A stretch of DNA of 64,000 nucleotides from CAVPGP01 sp963704025 (lineage in GTDB: Bacteria > Actinomycetota > Thermoleophilia > Gaiellales > Gaiellaceae). Shown here in pieces: positions 41,621-50,739 of the stretch. The notes under the pieces are model-generated. The model saw only the letters and a list, made by a program, of their open reading frames with translations. It searched no databases and was not told the DNA's origin. Where the stretch lies: positions 124,001 to 188,000 of the forward strand of contig CAVPGP010000003.1 in assembly GCA_963704025.1 (NCBI GenBank). Direction: 5' to 3'. Each line of letters begins with the position of its first letter. Position 1 is the first letter of the stretch. Both the position numbers and the translations under genes were made by a program.

Positions 41621-43650
41621 TCAGCCGCTCTGGGAGCCGTTCAGCAGCTCGAAGTTGCTGGCGGTCGACGTGCTGGAGTATTTCTGGCCGTCGACGAGGT
41701 CGGTCAGCGCCGGGTACGGGTAGTACGTCGGCCAGCCGTCCGACTCGTACGGGAGCGTGATCTGGTTGCAGACGACCGGGCCGCTGAGGTTGAACTTCTC
41801 GTGGATGATGCAGTTGCCGAGGGCGTAGACGACGCCCTGGAAGCCGCCGTAGGGGTGGCCGTTGGGGCAGACCGTCGTCCCGCTCGGGCTGCAGCTCGAG
41901 CCGCCCTGGTCGTACTCGGAGTCGCCCTGCGAGAGCAGGACGAGCATGTTCGTCGCCGGGTTCCAGTTCGACATCGTCGAGAGGCAGTTCGACGGTGCCC
42001 GAGCCGCCGGAGCAGACGAACTCGTCGAACTCGACGTTGCCGGAGGTGTAGATGATCCCGCGGCCCTGGTAGTGCGTCGACCTGGCCGTCGTCGTCGAAG
42101 CGGAAGTCGCCGTCGACGAACACGGTGCCGAGGATCTTGAGCACGTGCGTGGTGTGGTTCCAGGAGAGCTCGCCGACGATGACGCCGTTCTCGACCACCT
42201 GGCAGGTGTAGTCGCTGTTGGTGGGGGTCACCTCGCCGTTGCCCGGGACGCTGTGGTCGGGCGCGCTCGTCGAGTTGGCGTTGTTGTCGAAGAACGAGCT
42301 CGAGAGGCCCGGGTTCGCGTTGGTGCAGAAGTGCTTCGGGCCCGGCTTCGAGTTCGCCCACCAGTAGTTGAAGTCGACCTGCGGGCATCGAGAGGTCGTT
42401 CCCGCGGTGGTGATGTCGGCGGCGTAGACCTTGTCGGCGTTGGTGCACGGCGTGTGCGCAGTCGCCGCGTTGTACTTGCAGGTGCCGTTGACGTTCGACG
42501 TCGTGGATCGGCGTGCCCGAGGTCCCGATCGCGTTCGTGTCGTTCGTGTACGTGACGGTGACGGAGACGTAGTCGACGTTCGCCGTCTGGGTCGAGGCGT
42601 TGTAGTTCTTCGCGATCAGCTTGAGGCCGAAGTTCGCGTTGTTGACGTCTGCTGCCGTCCACGTCGTGCCCCAGAGGTCGTTCGACGCGCCGTACGTCCT
42701 GGTGCTGTCCGAGGTGCCCCAGTAGGTGCTCGTGTTGGCGTAGTTCGAGCCGACAGCGGTGCCGGCCTTCAGCAGCTGGATGGTCTGGTCCTTGAAGACG
42801 TTCGAGGTTCCCGAGGGGCCCCTGCGGTCGACGTCGACCGAGATCCCCAGCACGATCGCGGTGCTCGGGATCGCGAAGCCCAGGCCGGTCGCCGTCATCG
42901 TGGCGCTGTTCGCGTTCGTGGCCACCGAGGCGGTGGCGTAGGTGGCAGTTGTTGCGTGGCGATGTTGGTCGGGTTCGTCCAGCCGGTGCCCGACACGCCG
43001 GATTTCTGCGAGCTGATGCCCGGGCCGGTGATGGTGACGTTGCCGCCGACGTCGACCGAGGAGGTCGAGCCGGTGACCGTGCCGCCGTTGACGAGGCAGA
43101 GGTTGCCGCGCGTCGCGATCGCCGCGGTCATGTTGACCGTGTCGATCGTCAGGCACTGCGACGCGTCGTCCTGGTAGAAGCGGCTCCAGGCCACCGCGTT
43201 GGCGCCGTCGTTGAGCCCGCGCACCGAGGCCGTGCGCGTGAGCGTTCGCGAGATCGTCTTCCCGGCGGACGTGACCGCCCCCACCGACGTGATCGTCCAG
43301 ACCATCGGGTCGGTGGACGTGTTGATCGTCCCGGAGTACGTGGCGGTGCCGTGCAGCGTGGGGTAGTTGAGCGTGACCGGCGTCGAGAAGAGCGACGGAG
43401 ACCGCGGGTCGGTGCCTCCCGGGAGGACGGAGCCGTCGGTGTCGAGCTGCCCGTTGAGCTTCGCGAGGGCGGCGTTGATGCCGGCCTCGGCCAGGTCGTA
43501 GGCGCTCGCGCGCGAGCCGCTCTGGGTCGCCCCCGTCGAGTTGCTCGTCGCGTAGTAGGTGACGGACGTCGCCAGGACGGTCAGCGTCATCATGATCCCG
43601 ATCGCCATCACGAGCGCGATCCCGCGCTCGTCGCGCAGGCGCGCGTACAT
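41621..43650 (-). pseudogene. PilX-like / prepilin-type surface protein, frameshifted (probable assembly errors)
   Basis: The ATG at 43650 has GAGGAG upstream and opens a type IV pilus-associated N-terminus: a short basic lead (MYARLRDERG), one membrane helix (IALVMAIGIMMTLTVLATSVTYYATSN) and AYDLAEAGINAALAKLNG, as in PilX-type proteins. A long Thr/Ser/Asn-rich beta region follows. The reading moves between frames near 42,940, 42,490, 42,390, 42,080 and 41,990, but can be followed to the stop at 41621 (about 675 codons), including cysteine-bearing stretches such as PSGTTVCPNGHPYGG. Low-complexity composition limits any functional call. It is probably membrane-anchored and exposed. Confidence 0.65.
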
Positions 43651-43759
43651 AGGGCTGCTCCTCACGATTCTCCTCTCGCCTCTCTCCACCAGGCTGATCG
43701 GCGGTTGGCGAAGGGGACGCCGACCCCCCATGCGAGTGATCGAAGAGGCGCTGGAGCGG

Positions 43760-44338
43760 TCAGATCCAGTTGTTGCGCTGCGCCTCGACGACCGCTTCGA
43801 GGCGGGTGTGGACCCCCAGCTGGCGAAGCAGCGCGCGGATGTGGTTCCGCGCCGTCTCCTCGGCGACGCCGAGACCGGCGGCGATCTCCTGGGTCGTCAG
43901 CCCGTCGGCCAGGAGGCAGAGCACCTCGTGCTGACGCGGGGTGAGCGGCGGCGCCGAGCGAGGGCGCGCGTGCCCGTTGGTCTCGCGGATCTGCGCAAAG
44001 CCGAGCACACCCACCGTGCCCGACGAATCGCTGATGGGCACGGAGGCGATCTCGACGTCGACGCGCCGCCCGTCCGGCGCGACCACGGTCAGCGGATAGG
44101 ACGACGCCGCCGTCTCGCCGATCAGCTTGCGGGCGAGCTCGCGGCGCGCACGGTGGAGATGCTCCGGCGCGACCACGCAGGTGATCCTCCGGCCTGCGGC
44201 ATCGCCGATCAGCCCCACCGCGGCTCGGTTCAGCCACGTGAAGACGCCGCCGCGGTCGACCACGTACGTGGGGACGGGCAGGTGCTCGAAGGCCGCTTCG
44301 ACGTCGACGCTCGCGTACAGGGGGCGTGGATCGCTCAT
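43760..44338 (-). CDS. PAS domain-LuxR family transcriptional regulator
   Basis: The ATG at 44338 gives 192 aa. Residues 10-115 form a PAS sensor (VPTYVVDRGGVFTWLNRAAVGLIGDAAGRRI and VVAPDGRRVDVEIASVPI). A LuxR-type helix-turn-helix follows (LTPRQHEVLCLLADGLTTQEIAAGLGVAEETARNHIRALLRQLGVHTRLEAVVEA). It has no receiver domain, so it probably senses a ligand or redox state directly. Its neighbours, a PilX-like gene and a glycosidase-like gene, do not define its role. Confidence 0.88.
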   Translation of the reverse strand: MSDPRPLYASVDVEAAFEHLPVPTYVVDRGGVFTWLNRAAVGLIGDAAGRRITCVVAPEHLHRARRELARKLIGETAASSYPLTVVAPDGRRVDVEIASVPISDSSGTVGVLGFAQIRETNGHARPRSAPPLTPRQHEVLCLLADGLTTQEIAAGLGVAEETARNHIRALLRQLGVHTRLEAVVEAQRNNWI

Positions 44339-44516
44339 CAAGAGGGGAGTCAGAGTAAGGGCTGCGGCGTTACCAGCCGGGGCAGGGGGGAGCACGCCGC
44401 CCCTGTGGGGGCGCCGCCCCCCGGTGGGAGCCGCCGCAGCCGCCCGGCATCCTGCTGATCGGAGTTGGCGGCAGCCTGACCTACGTGGGTCATTTGCAGA
44501 GGCGCCATGATGCGCT

Positions 44517-45449
44517 ATGCGCTCCTCCGAGCCGCAGAAGGCGTTCGCGCCGTTCGACGGGTTCGACCCTTCCGAGGGCATGACCGTGCTGGAGCCGGAC
44601 GCGCCGGGGGCCGGCAGCTGGGTCGGCTGCCCGACGGTCGTCTACGACCCGTCGCGCGAGAGCGTGCTGATGACCTACCGGCGCAGACGCCCACGCGGAG
44701 GGCCTTCGCCCGACCGCGGTCACGAGTGCTTCGTGGCGGAGAGCCGAGACGGCGTCCACTTCACGGACATCTGGTCGGTGACGAAGGACGCGTTCCCCAC
44801 GACCTCGATGGAGCGATTCTGCCTCCACCGCGACGCGGGCGGGCGCTACTTGCTCTACGTCAGCTACGAGCACCCGGAGGACGGGCGCTGGCGGATCGAC
44901 GTGCTCGTCGCCGACTCCCCGGACGCGTTCGATCCGGCGTCCTCCCGCACGGTGCTGACGCCCGCCGGCACCGGGACCGACGCGGTCAAGGATCCCTACG
45001 TCGTCCGCGTCGGGCCCGCGTACTACATGTACGTCAGCACCTTCCTCACCGCAGCCGGCCCGGCGCCGACCTCGCTGGCGGTCAGCCTCGACGGGCTTGC
45101 CTTCCGCTGGCTGGGCGAGACGCTCGGCGTCGGCACCGGCTGGGACCGCTACCAGGCGCGGCTCTCGTGCGTGATCCCGCGCGGGCCGCTCTTCGTGGGG
45201 CTGTACGACGGCGCCGGCGGGCCGGAGGAGGACACGGACGAGCGCCTCGGGGCGGCCGTGTCGGCCGATCTCCGCACGTGGCTGCGCCTCTCCGAGGACG
45301 GACCGTGGGCAGTCTCGCCGCACGCGACCGGGTCGCTGCGCTACCCCGACGCGATCGAGCTCGACGGCGTCGTGCACCTCTACTACGAGTACGCGCGTGA
45401 GGACGGCTCGCACGAGCTGCGACTCAACCGGCTCCGGCCCGGGGGCTGA
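44517..45449 (+). CDS. Glycosidase-like five-bladed beta-propeller protein
   Basis: The 310-aa protein has the repeated short beta-strand pattern of GH43/GH32/GH130-type propellers: VGCPTVVYDPSRESVLMTYR, GRYLLYVSYEHPEDGRW, VKDPYVVRVGPAYYMYVST and YPDAIELDGVVHLYYEYA. Acidic residues in the DPYV and YPDAIE motifs match the catalytic positions of such folds, but the family cannot be fixed. There is no signal peptide, so it would act inside the cell. It faces an ABC ATPase and amino-sugar genes, which suggests a role in oligosaccharide breakdown. The 178 bp upstream (44339-44516) is GC-rich with no clear promoter. Confidence 0.6.
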   Translation: MRSSEPQKAFAPFDGFDPSEGMTVLEPDAPGAGSWVGCPTVVYDPSRESVLMTYRRRRPRGGPSPDRGHECFVAESRDGVHFTDIWSVTKDAFPTTSMERFCLHRDAGGRYLLYVSYEHPEDGRWRIDVLVADSPDAFDPASSRTVLTPAGTGTDAVKDPYVVRVGPAYYMYVSTFLTAAGPAPTSLAVSLDGLAFRWLGETLGVGTGWDRYQARLSCVIPRGPLFVGLYDGAGGPEEDTDERLGAAVSADLRTWLRLSEDGPWAVSPHATGSLRYPDAIELDGVVHLYYEYAREDGSHELRLNRLRPGG

Positions 45450-45472
45450 GCGGGTCGAGCGCGTCGCAAGGG

Positions 45473-46642
45473 TCAGCCGGCCGCGGACGCGGGCTGGGGC
45501 GCCGCCGCCGCGCGCCCGAGGCGGGCGCCGGTCTCCGGGTCGAAGAAGTAGAACCGGGAAGGATCGACGACCAGGCGGAGCGGCGAGCCGGGCCGGGCTG
45601 CGCTCGCCGTGTCGACGCGGGCGTTGAAGACTGCGCCCTCCTCGAGCAGCAGCGCCTCCTCGGCGGACTGCCGGACCTCCTCGGTCTCGACGCGCGGTGC
45701 GTCGACGCCGAAGATGACGTGCGTGTCGGCGCCGAGCTCCTCGAGCACGGCGACGTCCACGTCGAGGGTCGGGAGCGAGGGGTCCGCGTGCGCCGCGTCC
45801 TGGAACGCCTCGGGTCGGACACCGAGCACGACGCGGCCCTGCGCGGGAGCCGGCCCGTCGAGCGGGAACCGGTAGCCGCCGAACTCGACCGCGCCGCCCG
45901 TGACCGTCGCCTCGACGAGGTTCATCGCGGGAGAGCCGATGAACGCCGCGACGAAGAGGTTCTCAGGCTCGCGGTAGAGCACCTGCGGCGTGTCCACCTG
46001 CTGGATCCGCCCGTTGCGCATGACCGCGACGCGCTGGCCCAGGGTCATGGCCTCGACCTGGTCGTGCGTGACGTAGATCGTGGTGGCGCCGAGCCGCGCA
46101 TGGAGGCTCGAGAGCTGGGCGCGCATGCTGACGCGGAGCTTCGCGTCCAGGTTCGAGAGCGGCTCGTCCATCAGGAACGCCTTCGGCTCGCGCACGACGG
46201 CCCGCCCCATCGCCACGCGCTGCCGCTGGCCGCCGGAGAGCGCTGCGGGGCGCCGGTCGAGCAGCTCCTCGAGCCGCAGCATCCGGGCCACGCGCTCGAC
46301 CCGCTCAGCGATCTCCGCCTTCGGCGTCTTGCGCACCCTGAGGCCGTAACCGAGGTTCTGCCGGACGCTCATGTGCGGGTACAGGGCGTAGCTCTGGAAC
46401 ACCATGGCGATGTCGCGGTCCTTCGGCGCGAGATCCGTGACGTCGCGGCCGCCGACGACGATGTGGCCCGAGGTGGCCTCCTCCAGTCCGGCGATCATCC
46501 GCAGCAGGGTGGACTTGCCGCACCCTGAGGGGCCGACGAGGACGAGAAACTCGCCGTCGTCGATGCGGAGGGAGATGTCGTCGACCGCGAAAACTCCGCC
46601 GGCGAAGACCTTCGTCACGTCCTCGAGCACGATCTCAGCCAC
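45473..46642 (-). CDS. Sugar ABC transporter ATP-binding protein (MsiK/UgpC/MsmX type)
   Basis: This is the ATPase that energises CUT1 sugar importers. The 389-aa protein has Walker A GPSGCGKST, the signature ALSGGQRQRVAMGRAV, Walker B FLMDEPLSNLD, and the H-loop YVTHDQVEAM. A C-terminal TOBE/MalK-like domain (from about 240) follows. It is third in the unit murQ-nagA-ATPase. The permease genes at 52075 and 53028 lack their own ATPase, so this protein probably serves them and perhaps other importers, as MsiK does in Streptomyces. Confidence 0.92.
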   Translation of the reverse strand: MAEIVLEDVTKVFAGGVFAVDDISLRIDDGEFLVLVGPSGCGKSTLLRMIAGLEEATSGHIVVGGRDVTDLAPKDRDIAMVFQSYALYPHMSVRQNLGYGLRVRKTPKAEIAERVERVARMLRLEELLDRRPAALSGGQRQRVAMGRAVVREPKAFLMDEPLSNLDAKLRVSMRAQLSSLHARLGATTIYVTHDQVEAMTLGQRVAVMRNGRIQQVDTPQVLYREPENLFVAAFIGSPAMNLVEATVTGGAVEFGGYRFPLDGPAPAQGRVVLGVRPEAFQDAAHADPSLPTLDVDVAVLEELGADTHVIFGVDAPRVETEEVRQSAEEALLLEEGAVFNARVDTASAARPGSPLRLVVDPSRFYFFDPETGARLGRAAAAPQPASAAG

Positions 46643-46663
46643 GGTTCCTCCAGGTCGCGGTCG

Positions 46664-47746
46664 TCATACGGCCGCCCGCTCGCGGCCGGAGAGCAGGACG
46701 GTCGAGAGCTCGAGCCGGTCGTCGAGGACGACCAGGTCCGCTCGTCCGCCCGGCCGCAGCACGCCGACGTCGGTCCGGCCGAGCACCCGTGCGGGCACCG
46801 CCGACGCGGCGTTCACCGCCTCGACGAGCGAGGCGCCGAGCGCGTGCAGGTTCCGGACGGACTGGATCATCGTCACGACGCTGCCGGCGAGGACGCCGTC
46901 GGCCCGGCGGGCGACGCCGGCCTGCACCTGCACGTCGACGCCGCCGAGCCTGAACGTGCCGTCGCCGACCCCGGCCGCGGCGATCGCGTCGGTGACGAGC
47001 GCCAGCCGTCCGCGCGCCGCCGCGAGGACGACGCGGACCGTCTCGTCGGCGAGGTGGACGCCGTCCACGATCGCCTGCACGACCACGTCCTCGCGGGCGA
47101 GCGCCGCGCCAGCGATGCCAGGGTCGCGATGACCGAAGGGGCGCATGGCGTTGAAGAGGTGGGTGACCGTGCGCACGCCGCGGTCGAAGGCGGCGTTCGC
47201 CTGCTCGGCGGTCGCATCCGAGTGGCCGGCCGAGACCACGATCCCGCGCTCGAGGAGCAGATCGACGAGTGCAGTCGCGCCCGGAAGCTCGGGGGCGAGC
47301 GTCACGTAGCCGACCGGGCCGGCGGCGAGCAGCCGCTCGAGCAGCGCCGCGTCCGGGTCGCGCCGCGCCGCCGGCGGATGGGCCCCGAGTCGCGCGGGGG
47401 AGAGGAACGGCCCCTCCAGGTGCACGCCCAGGATGCGCGGATCGGTCGGCACCTCGCCGAGAGCGGCGAGGACCTCGTCCTCCGGCGCCGTGATCAGCGT
47501 CGGCTGGAAGGCGGTCACCCCGGTCTCGAGCAGCGCGTCGGCAGCCTGCGCGTACGACGCGCCGTCGGCGGAGGCGAAGTCGACCCCCGCGAAGCCGTTG
47601 ACCTGCAGGTCGACGAAGCCGGGCGCCGCGATTCCGCGGCCCCTGCCGGCTGCGATTCCGACGGCGGCGATGCGGCCGTCCTCGACCTGGACGTCGCCGC
47701 GGACGAGCTCGCCCTCGACGATCGCGGCCTCGACGCCGAGCTTCAT
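46664..47746 (-). CDS. nagA: N-acetylglucosamine-6-phosphate deacetylase
   Basis: NagA removes acetate from GlcNAc-6-P. The 360-aa amidohydrolase has the metal and substrate motifs APGFVDLQVNGFAGVDF, ILGVHLEGPFLSPARLGAH, VSAGHSDATAEQANAAFDRG, THLFNAM and LVTDAIAAAG. It lies 7 nt after murQ, and its product feeds the NagB-II-like deaminase encoded at 49510. The unit is probably controlled by the GntR operator upstream of murQ. Confidence 0.94.
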   Translation of the reverse strand: MKLGVEAAIVEGELVRGDVQVEDGRIAAVGIAAGRGRGIAAPGFVDLQVNGFAGVDFASADGASYAQAADALLETGVTAFQPTLITAPEDEVLAALGEVPTDPRILGVHLEGPFLSPARLGAHPPAARRDPDAALLERLLAAGPVGYVTLAPELPGATALVDLLLERGIVVSAGHSDATAEQANAAFDRGVRTVTHLFNAMRPFGHRDPGIAGAALAREDVVVQAIVDGVHLADETVRVVLAAARGRLALVTDAIAAAGVGDGTFRLGGVDVQVQAGVARRADGVLAGSVVTMIQSVRNLHALGASLVEAVNAASAVPARVLGRTDVGVLRPGGRADLVVLDDRLELSTVLLSGRERAAV

Positions 47747-47753
47747 CCGGGCC

Positions 47754-48632
47754 TCACAGCGCCCGCCGGACGACGCCGCCCGCCGCGTCGAGCCGGGCCC
47801 GTGCCGCGGGCGCGTCGAGCCCCGCGAGCAGCGAGACGATGGCCACCTTGACGTCGCCGCCGGACGCTTCGAGGGCGTCGTCGACGTCCCCGTCGGACGC
47901 GCCTGTCGCCAGTGCGACCGCGCGCCGCGCGCGTCCGCGCAGCTTTGCGTTCGACGCCACGACGTCGACCATCAGGTTTCCGAAGGTCTTGCCGAGCCGG
48001 ATCATCGTCGTCGTCGAGATGGTGTTCAGCACGAGCTTCTGCGCCGTCCCTGCCTTCATCCGGGTCGACCCGGCGACCACCTCGGGCCCGACCTCGGCGA
48101 CGATCTCGTGCTCGACGAGCCCGCCCAGCTCGGATCCGTGCGCGCAGACGACGGCGACGGTCAGTGCGCCGGCGGCCAGCGCGGCGTCCGCGGCGCCGAG
48201 TACATACGGAGTCGACCCGCTCGCCGAGAGCAGCACCACGGCGTCGACGTCGCTCACCTCCGCGTCGCCGAGGTCCGCCGCGCCGGCTGCAGCGTCGTCC
48301 TCGGCTGCCTCCTGCGCGACCGCAAGCGCGCTTGCGCCGCCGGCGACGATGGCGACGACCTGCCCGGGCGGGATGCCGAAGGTGGGGCCGCATTCGGCGG
48401 CGTCCACGAGGGCGAGTCGGCCGGACGAGCCGGCGCCGACGTAGACGAGGCGCCCGCCCCGCTCGAGCCGCTCGACGATTCCGTCGACCGCGGCGGCGAG
48501 CTCGACGGCGGCGCGGCGCACCGCTTCCGCGACCTTCGCGTCCTCGTCGTTGATCAGCTCGACGAGCTCGAGCGTGGAACGGAGGTCGATGTCGGCGTTG
48601 TGCGCGACGTGGTGCTCGGTCACCGGCTCCAT
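47754..48632 (-). CDS. murQ: N-acetylmuramic acid 6-phosphate etherase
   Basis: MurQ cleaves lactate from MurNAc-6-P to give GlcNAc-6-P, the entry of wall-derived MurNAc into central metabolism. The 292-aa SIS-domain protein has LVYVGAGSSGRLALVDAAECGPTFGIP, VLLSASGSTPYVLGA, and VAGSTRMKAGTAQKLVLNTISTTTMIRLGK. It is divergent from the GntR regulator gene and starts the unit murQ-nagA-ATPase. Its presence shows that the locus handles murein sugars, not just chitin. Confidence 0.95.
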   Translation of the reverse strand: MEPVTEHHVAHNADIDLRSTLELVELINDEDAKVAEAVRRAAVELAAAVDGIVERLERGGRLVYVGAGSSGRLALVDAAECGPTFGIPPGQVVAIVAGGASALAVAQEAAEDDAAAGAADLGDAEVSDVDAVVLLSASGSTPYVLGAADAALAAGALTVAVVCAHGSELGGLVEHEIVAEVGPEVVAGSTRMKAGTAQKLVLNTISTTTMIRLGKTFGNLMVDVVASNAKLRGRARRAVALATGASDGDVDDALEASGGDVKVAIVSLLAGLDAPAARARLDAAGGVVRRAL

Positions 48633-48642
48633 TGTGCCGAGC

Positions 48643-48671
48643 AGTGTAATACCGGTCCCCGGCGAAGGCAA
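48643..48671 (-). promoter_or_regulatory. Predicted promoter of murQ-nagA
   Basis: On the minus strand TTGCCT (48671-48666), a 17-nt spacer and TACACT (48648-48643), 10 nt before the murQ ATG. The dre-like operator lies just upstream. Confidence 0.55.
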
Positions 48672-48675
48672 CGAA

Positions 48676-48688
48676 TTGGTATTGACCA
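48676..48688. promoter_or_regulatory. dre-like operator between murQ and the GntR gene
   Basis: TTGGTATTGACCA resembles DasR/NagR operators (TGGTCTAGACCA type). It overlaps the -35 of the GntR gene and abuts the murQ -35, fitting autorepression and control of both directions. Confidence 0.65.
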
Positions 48689-48710
48689 CCTTCCCGGCGG
48701 TGGTTAGGAT
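48682..48710 (+). promoter_or_regulatory. Predicted promoter of the GntR regulator gene
   Basis: TTGACC (48682-48687), a 17-nt spacer and TAGGAT (48705-48710), 9 nt before GTG 48720. The -35 is inside the dre-like operator. Confidence 0.6.
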
Positions 48711-48719
48711 GGACCGGCG

Positions 48720-49487
48720 GTGACGACGCCACAGCGGATGACGAAGCAGAGCCAGACGCGGGACCGCGTGTTCGAGCTCGTCGAGGAACTGGGTGTCGGC
48801 AACGCGATCCCCTCCGAGCGGCAGCTGAGCACCAACCTGGGCGTCTCGCGCCTGACGGTGCGCGCCGCGCTCGAGGAGCTCGTCCGCGAGGGCTACCTCG
48901 TCCGGCGGCGCGGCAGCGGCACGTTCGTCAGCGAGCCGAAGATCGCGCAGGAGCTGACGCTGACGTCGTTCAGCGACGACATGCGCCGGCGCGGCATGCG
49001 CCCGGCCAGCAGGACGCTGTCGCTCGAGACGACGATGGCCGGCGCCTACCTCGGACGCTGCCTCCACGTCTCGCCCTCCGAGAAGATCGTCGTCGCGAAG
49101 CGGCTCCGCCTCGCGGACACGGAGACGATGGCGATCGAGACGCTGCACGTGCGCGAGTCGCTCGTGCCCGGGCTGACGCCCTCCGACCTCGAGGAGGGCT
49201 CCTTCTACGACCTGCTCGAGAACCGCTACGGGATCACGATCGCGGGCGGGATCCAGACGATCGAGCCGACGGTCACGAACGAGGAGGAATCGGCCGCGCT
49301 GGGCGTGCCGCTGCACGCGCCCGCGTTCCTCTTCGAACGGACCTCGCGGTCCGAAGGCGGGGAGATCGTCGAGTTCGTGCGCTCGATCTACCGCGGCGAC
49401 CGCTACCGGCTCGTGACGGAGCTGACGAGCCGCGAACGGTCGCACGCGGGGCCAGTGTTCGTGCCGCGCGAAGGGTTCGACGCGTGA
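48720..49487 (+). CDS. GntR/HutC-family regulator (DasR/NagR-like)
   Basis: GTG 48720 gives 255 aa. The N-terminal winged helix is clear (GNAIPSERQLSTNLGVSRLTVRAALEELVREGYLVRRRGSGTFVSEP), followed by a UTRA ligand domain (residues about 95-245). In DasR and NagR this domain binds GlcN-6-P or GlcNAc-6-P and releases the repressor. The operator motifs at 48676, 50609 and 50707 and the surrounding GlcNAc/MurNAc genes support this role. The stop overlaps a diverged 26-bp micro-ORF unit that leads to the next gene. Confidence 0.9.
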   Translation: MTTPQRMTKQSQTRDRVFELVEELGVGNAIPSERQLSTNLGVSRLTVRAALEELVREGYLVRRRGSGTFVSEPKIAQELTLTSFSDDMRRRGMRPASRTLSLETTMAGAYLGRCLHVSPSEKIVVAKRLRLADTETMAIETLHVRESLVPGLTPSDLEEGSFYDLLENRYGITIAGGIQTIEPTVTNEEESAALGVPLHAPAFLFERTSRSEGGEIVEFVRSIYRGDRYRLVTELTSRERSHAGPVFVPREGFDA

Positions 49488-49509
49488 GCGCCCGACCGCG
49501 GTCCGGCCG
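49484..49509 (+). repeat. Diverged 26-bp intercistronic micro-ORF unit before the NagB-II-like gene
   Basis: GTG 49484 overlaps the GntR stop and opens nine codons (initiator, then SARPRSGR) ending in a TGA that overlaps ATG 49510. The length (26 bp), the NTGAGCG start, the Pro and Gly-Arg positions and a central palindrome (GACCGCGGTC) match the units at 13921 and 16057, but the GGAGG core reads GCGGT. Confidence 0.65.
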
Positions 49510-50586
49510 ATGATGGAAGCCGCGCCCGCCACCTCCGAGGCGGCGGCGCCTGGGGCTCTCCTGCTCAGCGAGATCCGCGAGCAGCCGGCGGCGCTCGAGC
49601 GGCTCCTGGACCACCGTGACGCGTTCGCCGAGGCCGCGGCCCGCGCTGCGAAACAGCCGTTGGTACGCATGGTCGGGCACGGCTCCTCGGACAACGCCGC
49701 GTCCTACGGCGTCTACGCATTCGGGCTGCTCCCCGCCTGGACGGCCCTACGGGACTCGATCTCGCTTTCGGTCTACTACGGCGCCGAGGTCGACCTCCGC
49801 GGGTCGACGGTCGTCGCCCTCTCGCAATCGGGCCGGACGCCGGACGTCCTCGACTACGTGCAGCGGGCCGAGAGCCGCGGGGCGTTCACGATCGCGGTCA
49901 CGAACGACGAGGACTCCGCACTGGCGCAGGCCTCGGCGGCGGTGCTGCCGATCGGCGCAGGCGCCGAGCAGGCGGTCGCCGCGACGAAGACCTACACGGG
50001 ACAGGTCGCCGCGCTGGCCCTGCTCGCGGGCTACGCGGCCGGCCGTGGCCCGGAGGTCGCCGACGGTATCCGGAGGACCGCCGCCCAGCTGCACGAGCTG
50101 ATCCCGAGCCTGGAGCGCCCCATCGCGGAGATCGCCGTCTCTCTCGCCTTCGTCGGCCGAATGTTCGTGATCGGGCGGGGGCCCGAGTTCGCGACCGCGC
50201 GGGAGATCTCCCTCAAGCTGCTCGAGACCTGCCGCGTCGCCGCGGAGCCGCTGACGGCGACCGATCTGATGCACGGGCCGGTCGCGGCGCTCGACGGGCT
50301 CTTCCCCGTCTGGACGATCGCGTCCGACGATGAGGCCCTGCCTGCGGTGCTCGACGCGGCCGCCCGCGCCCGCGCCGCCGGTGCGACGGTGATCGCGAGC
50401 GGCGGCGCGGCCGCGCAGATCGAGGGTGCCGCGTTCACCGTGCCGGTGCCGAAGCCGCCGTTGGCGTTGCTCTCGCCGCTTCTCTCGGTGGCGCCCGGGC
50501 AACTGCTAGCGTGGGCGCTCGCACAGGCCAAGGGCCTTGACCCGGACCGGCCCGCCGGTCTGAGCAAGGTCACGCTGGCTCTGTAA
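49510..50586 (+). CDS. SIS-domain glucosamine-6-phosphate deaminase/isomerase-like protein (NagB-II / GlmS C-terminal type)
   Basis: The 358-aa protein has two SIS domains like the isomerase half of GlmS but no glutaminase domain: RMVGHGSSDNAASYG, VALSQSGRTPDVLDYVQRAESRG, VAATKTYTGQVAALALLAG and ATDLMHGPVAALDG. Such proteins (NagB-II, AgaS-like) convert GlcN-6-P to fructose-6-P and ammonia. With nagA and murQ nearby, this completes the path into glycolysis. The ATG is fixed by the 26-bp unit. It lies between its GntR regulator and the importer genes. Confidence 0.87.
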   Translation: MMEAAPATSEAAAPGALLLSEIREQPAALERLLDHRDAFAEAAARAAKQPLVRMVGHGSSDNAASYGVYAFGLLPAWTALRDSISLSVYYGAEVDLRGSTVVALSQSGRTPDVLDYVQRAESRGAFTIAVTNDEDSALAQASAAVLPIGAGAEQAVAATKTYTGQVAALALLAGYAAGRGPEVADGIRRTAAQLHELIPSLERPIAEIAVSLAFVGRMFVIGRGPEFATAREISLKLLETCRVAAEPLTATDLMHGPVAALDGLFPVWTIASDDEALPAVLDAAARARAAGATVIASGGAAAQIEGAAFTVPVPKPPLALLSPLLSVAPGQLLAWALAQAKGLDPDRPAGLSKVTLAL

Positions 50587-50608
50587 CCGAGTCAGACAAT
50601 ATTCACCT

Positions 50609-50620
50609 TGGTCAAGACCA
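50609..50620. promoter_or_regulatory. dre-like operator 1 before the sugar importer
   Basis: TGGTCAAGACCA differs from the Streptomyces dre core TGGTCTAGACCA by one base. It lies 23 bp after the deaminase gene and 25 bp upstream of the predicted importer promoter. Confidence 0.65.
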
Positions 50621-50644
50621 TTCTTGCCCGCGGCGGGGAATCGC

Positions 50645-50673
50645 TTGGCTTGAATTCACACCCTTGACACAAT
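50645..50673 (+). promoter_or_regulatory. Predicted promoter of the sugar importer operon
   Basis: TTGGCT (50645-50650), a 17-nt spacer and CACAAT (50668-50673). It is flanked by two dre-like operators. An alternative -35 TTGACA at 50664 has no good -10 partner. Confidence 0.4.
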
Positions 50674-50706
50674 CGGTCTTGTGTGCGAGCCTCCACACGT
50701 GGCTAG

Positions 50707-50718
50707 TGGTCTGTACCA
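50707..50718. promoter_or_regulatory. dre-like operator 2 before the sugar importer
   Basis: TGGTCTGTACCA, a TGGT/ACCA inverted repeat, lies downstream of the predicted promoter, 21 bp before the start of the binding-protein gene, where a repressor would block transcription. Confidence 0.55.
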
Positions 50719-50739
50719 ATTGCCTGCAGGAGGCCCTCG

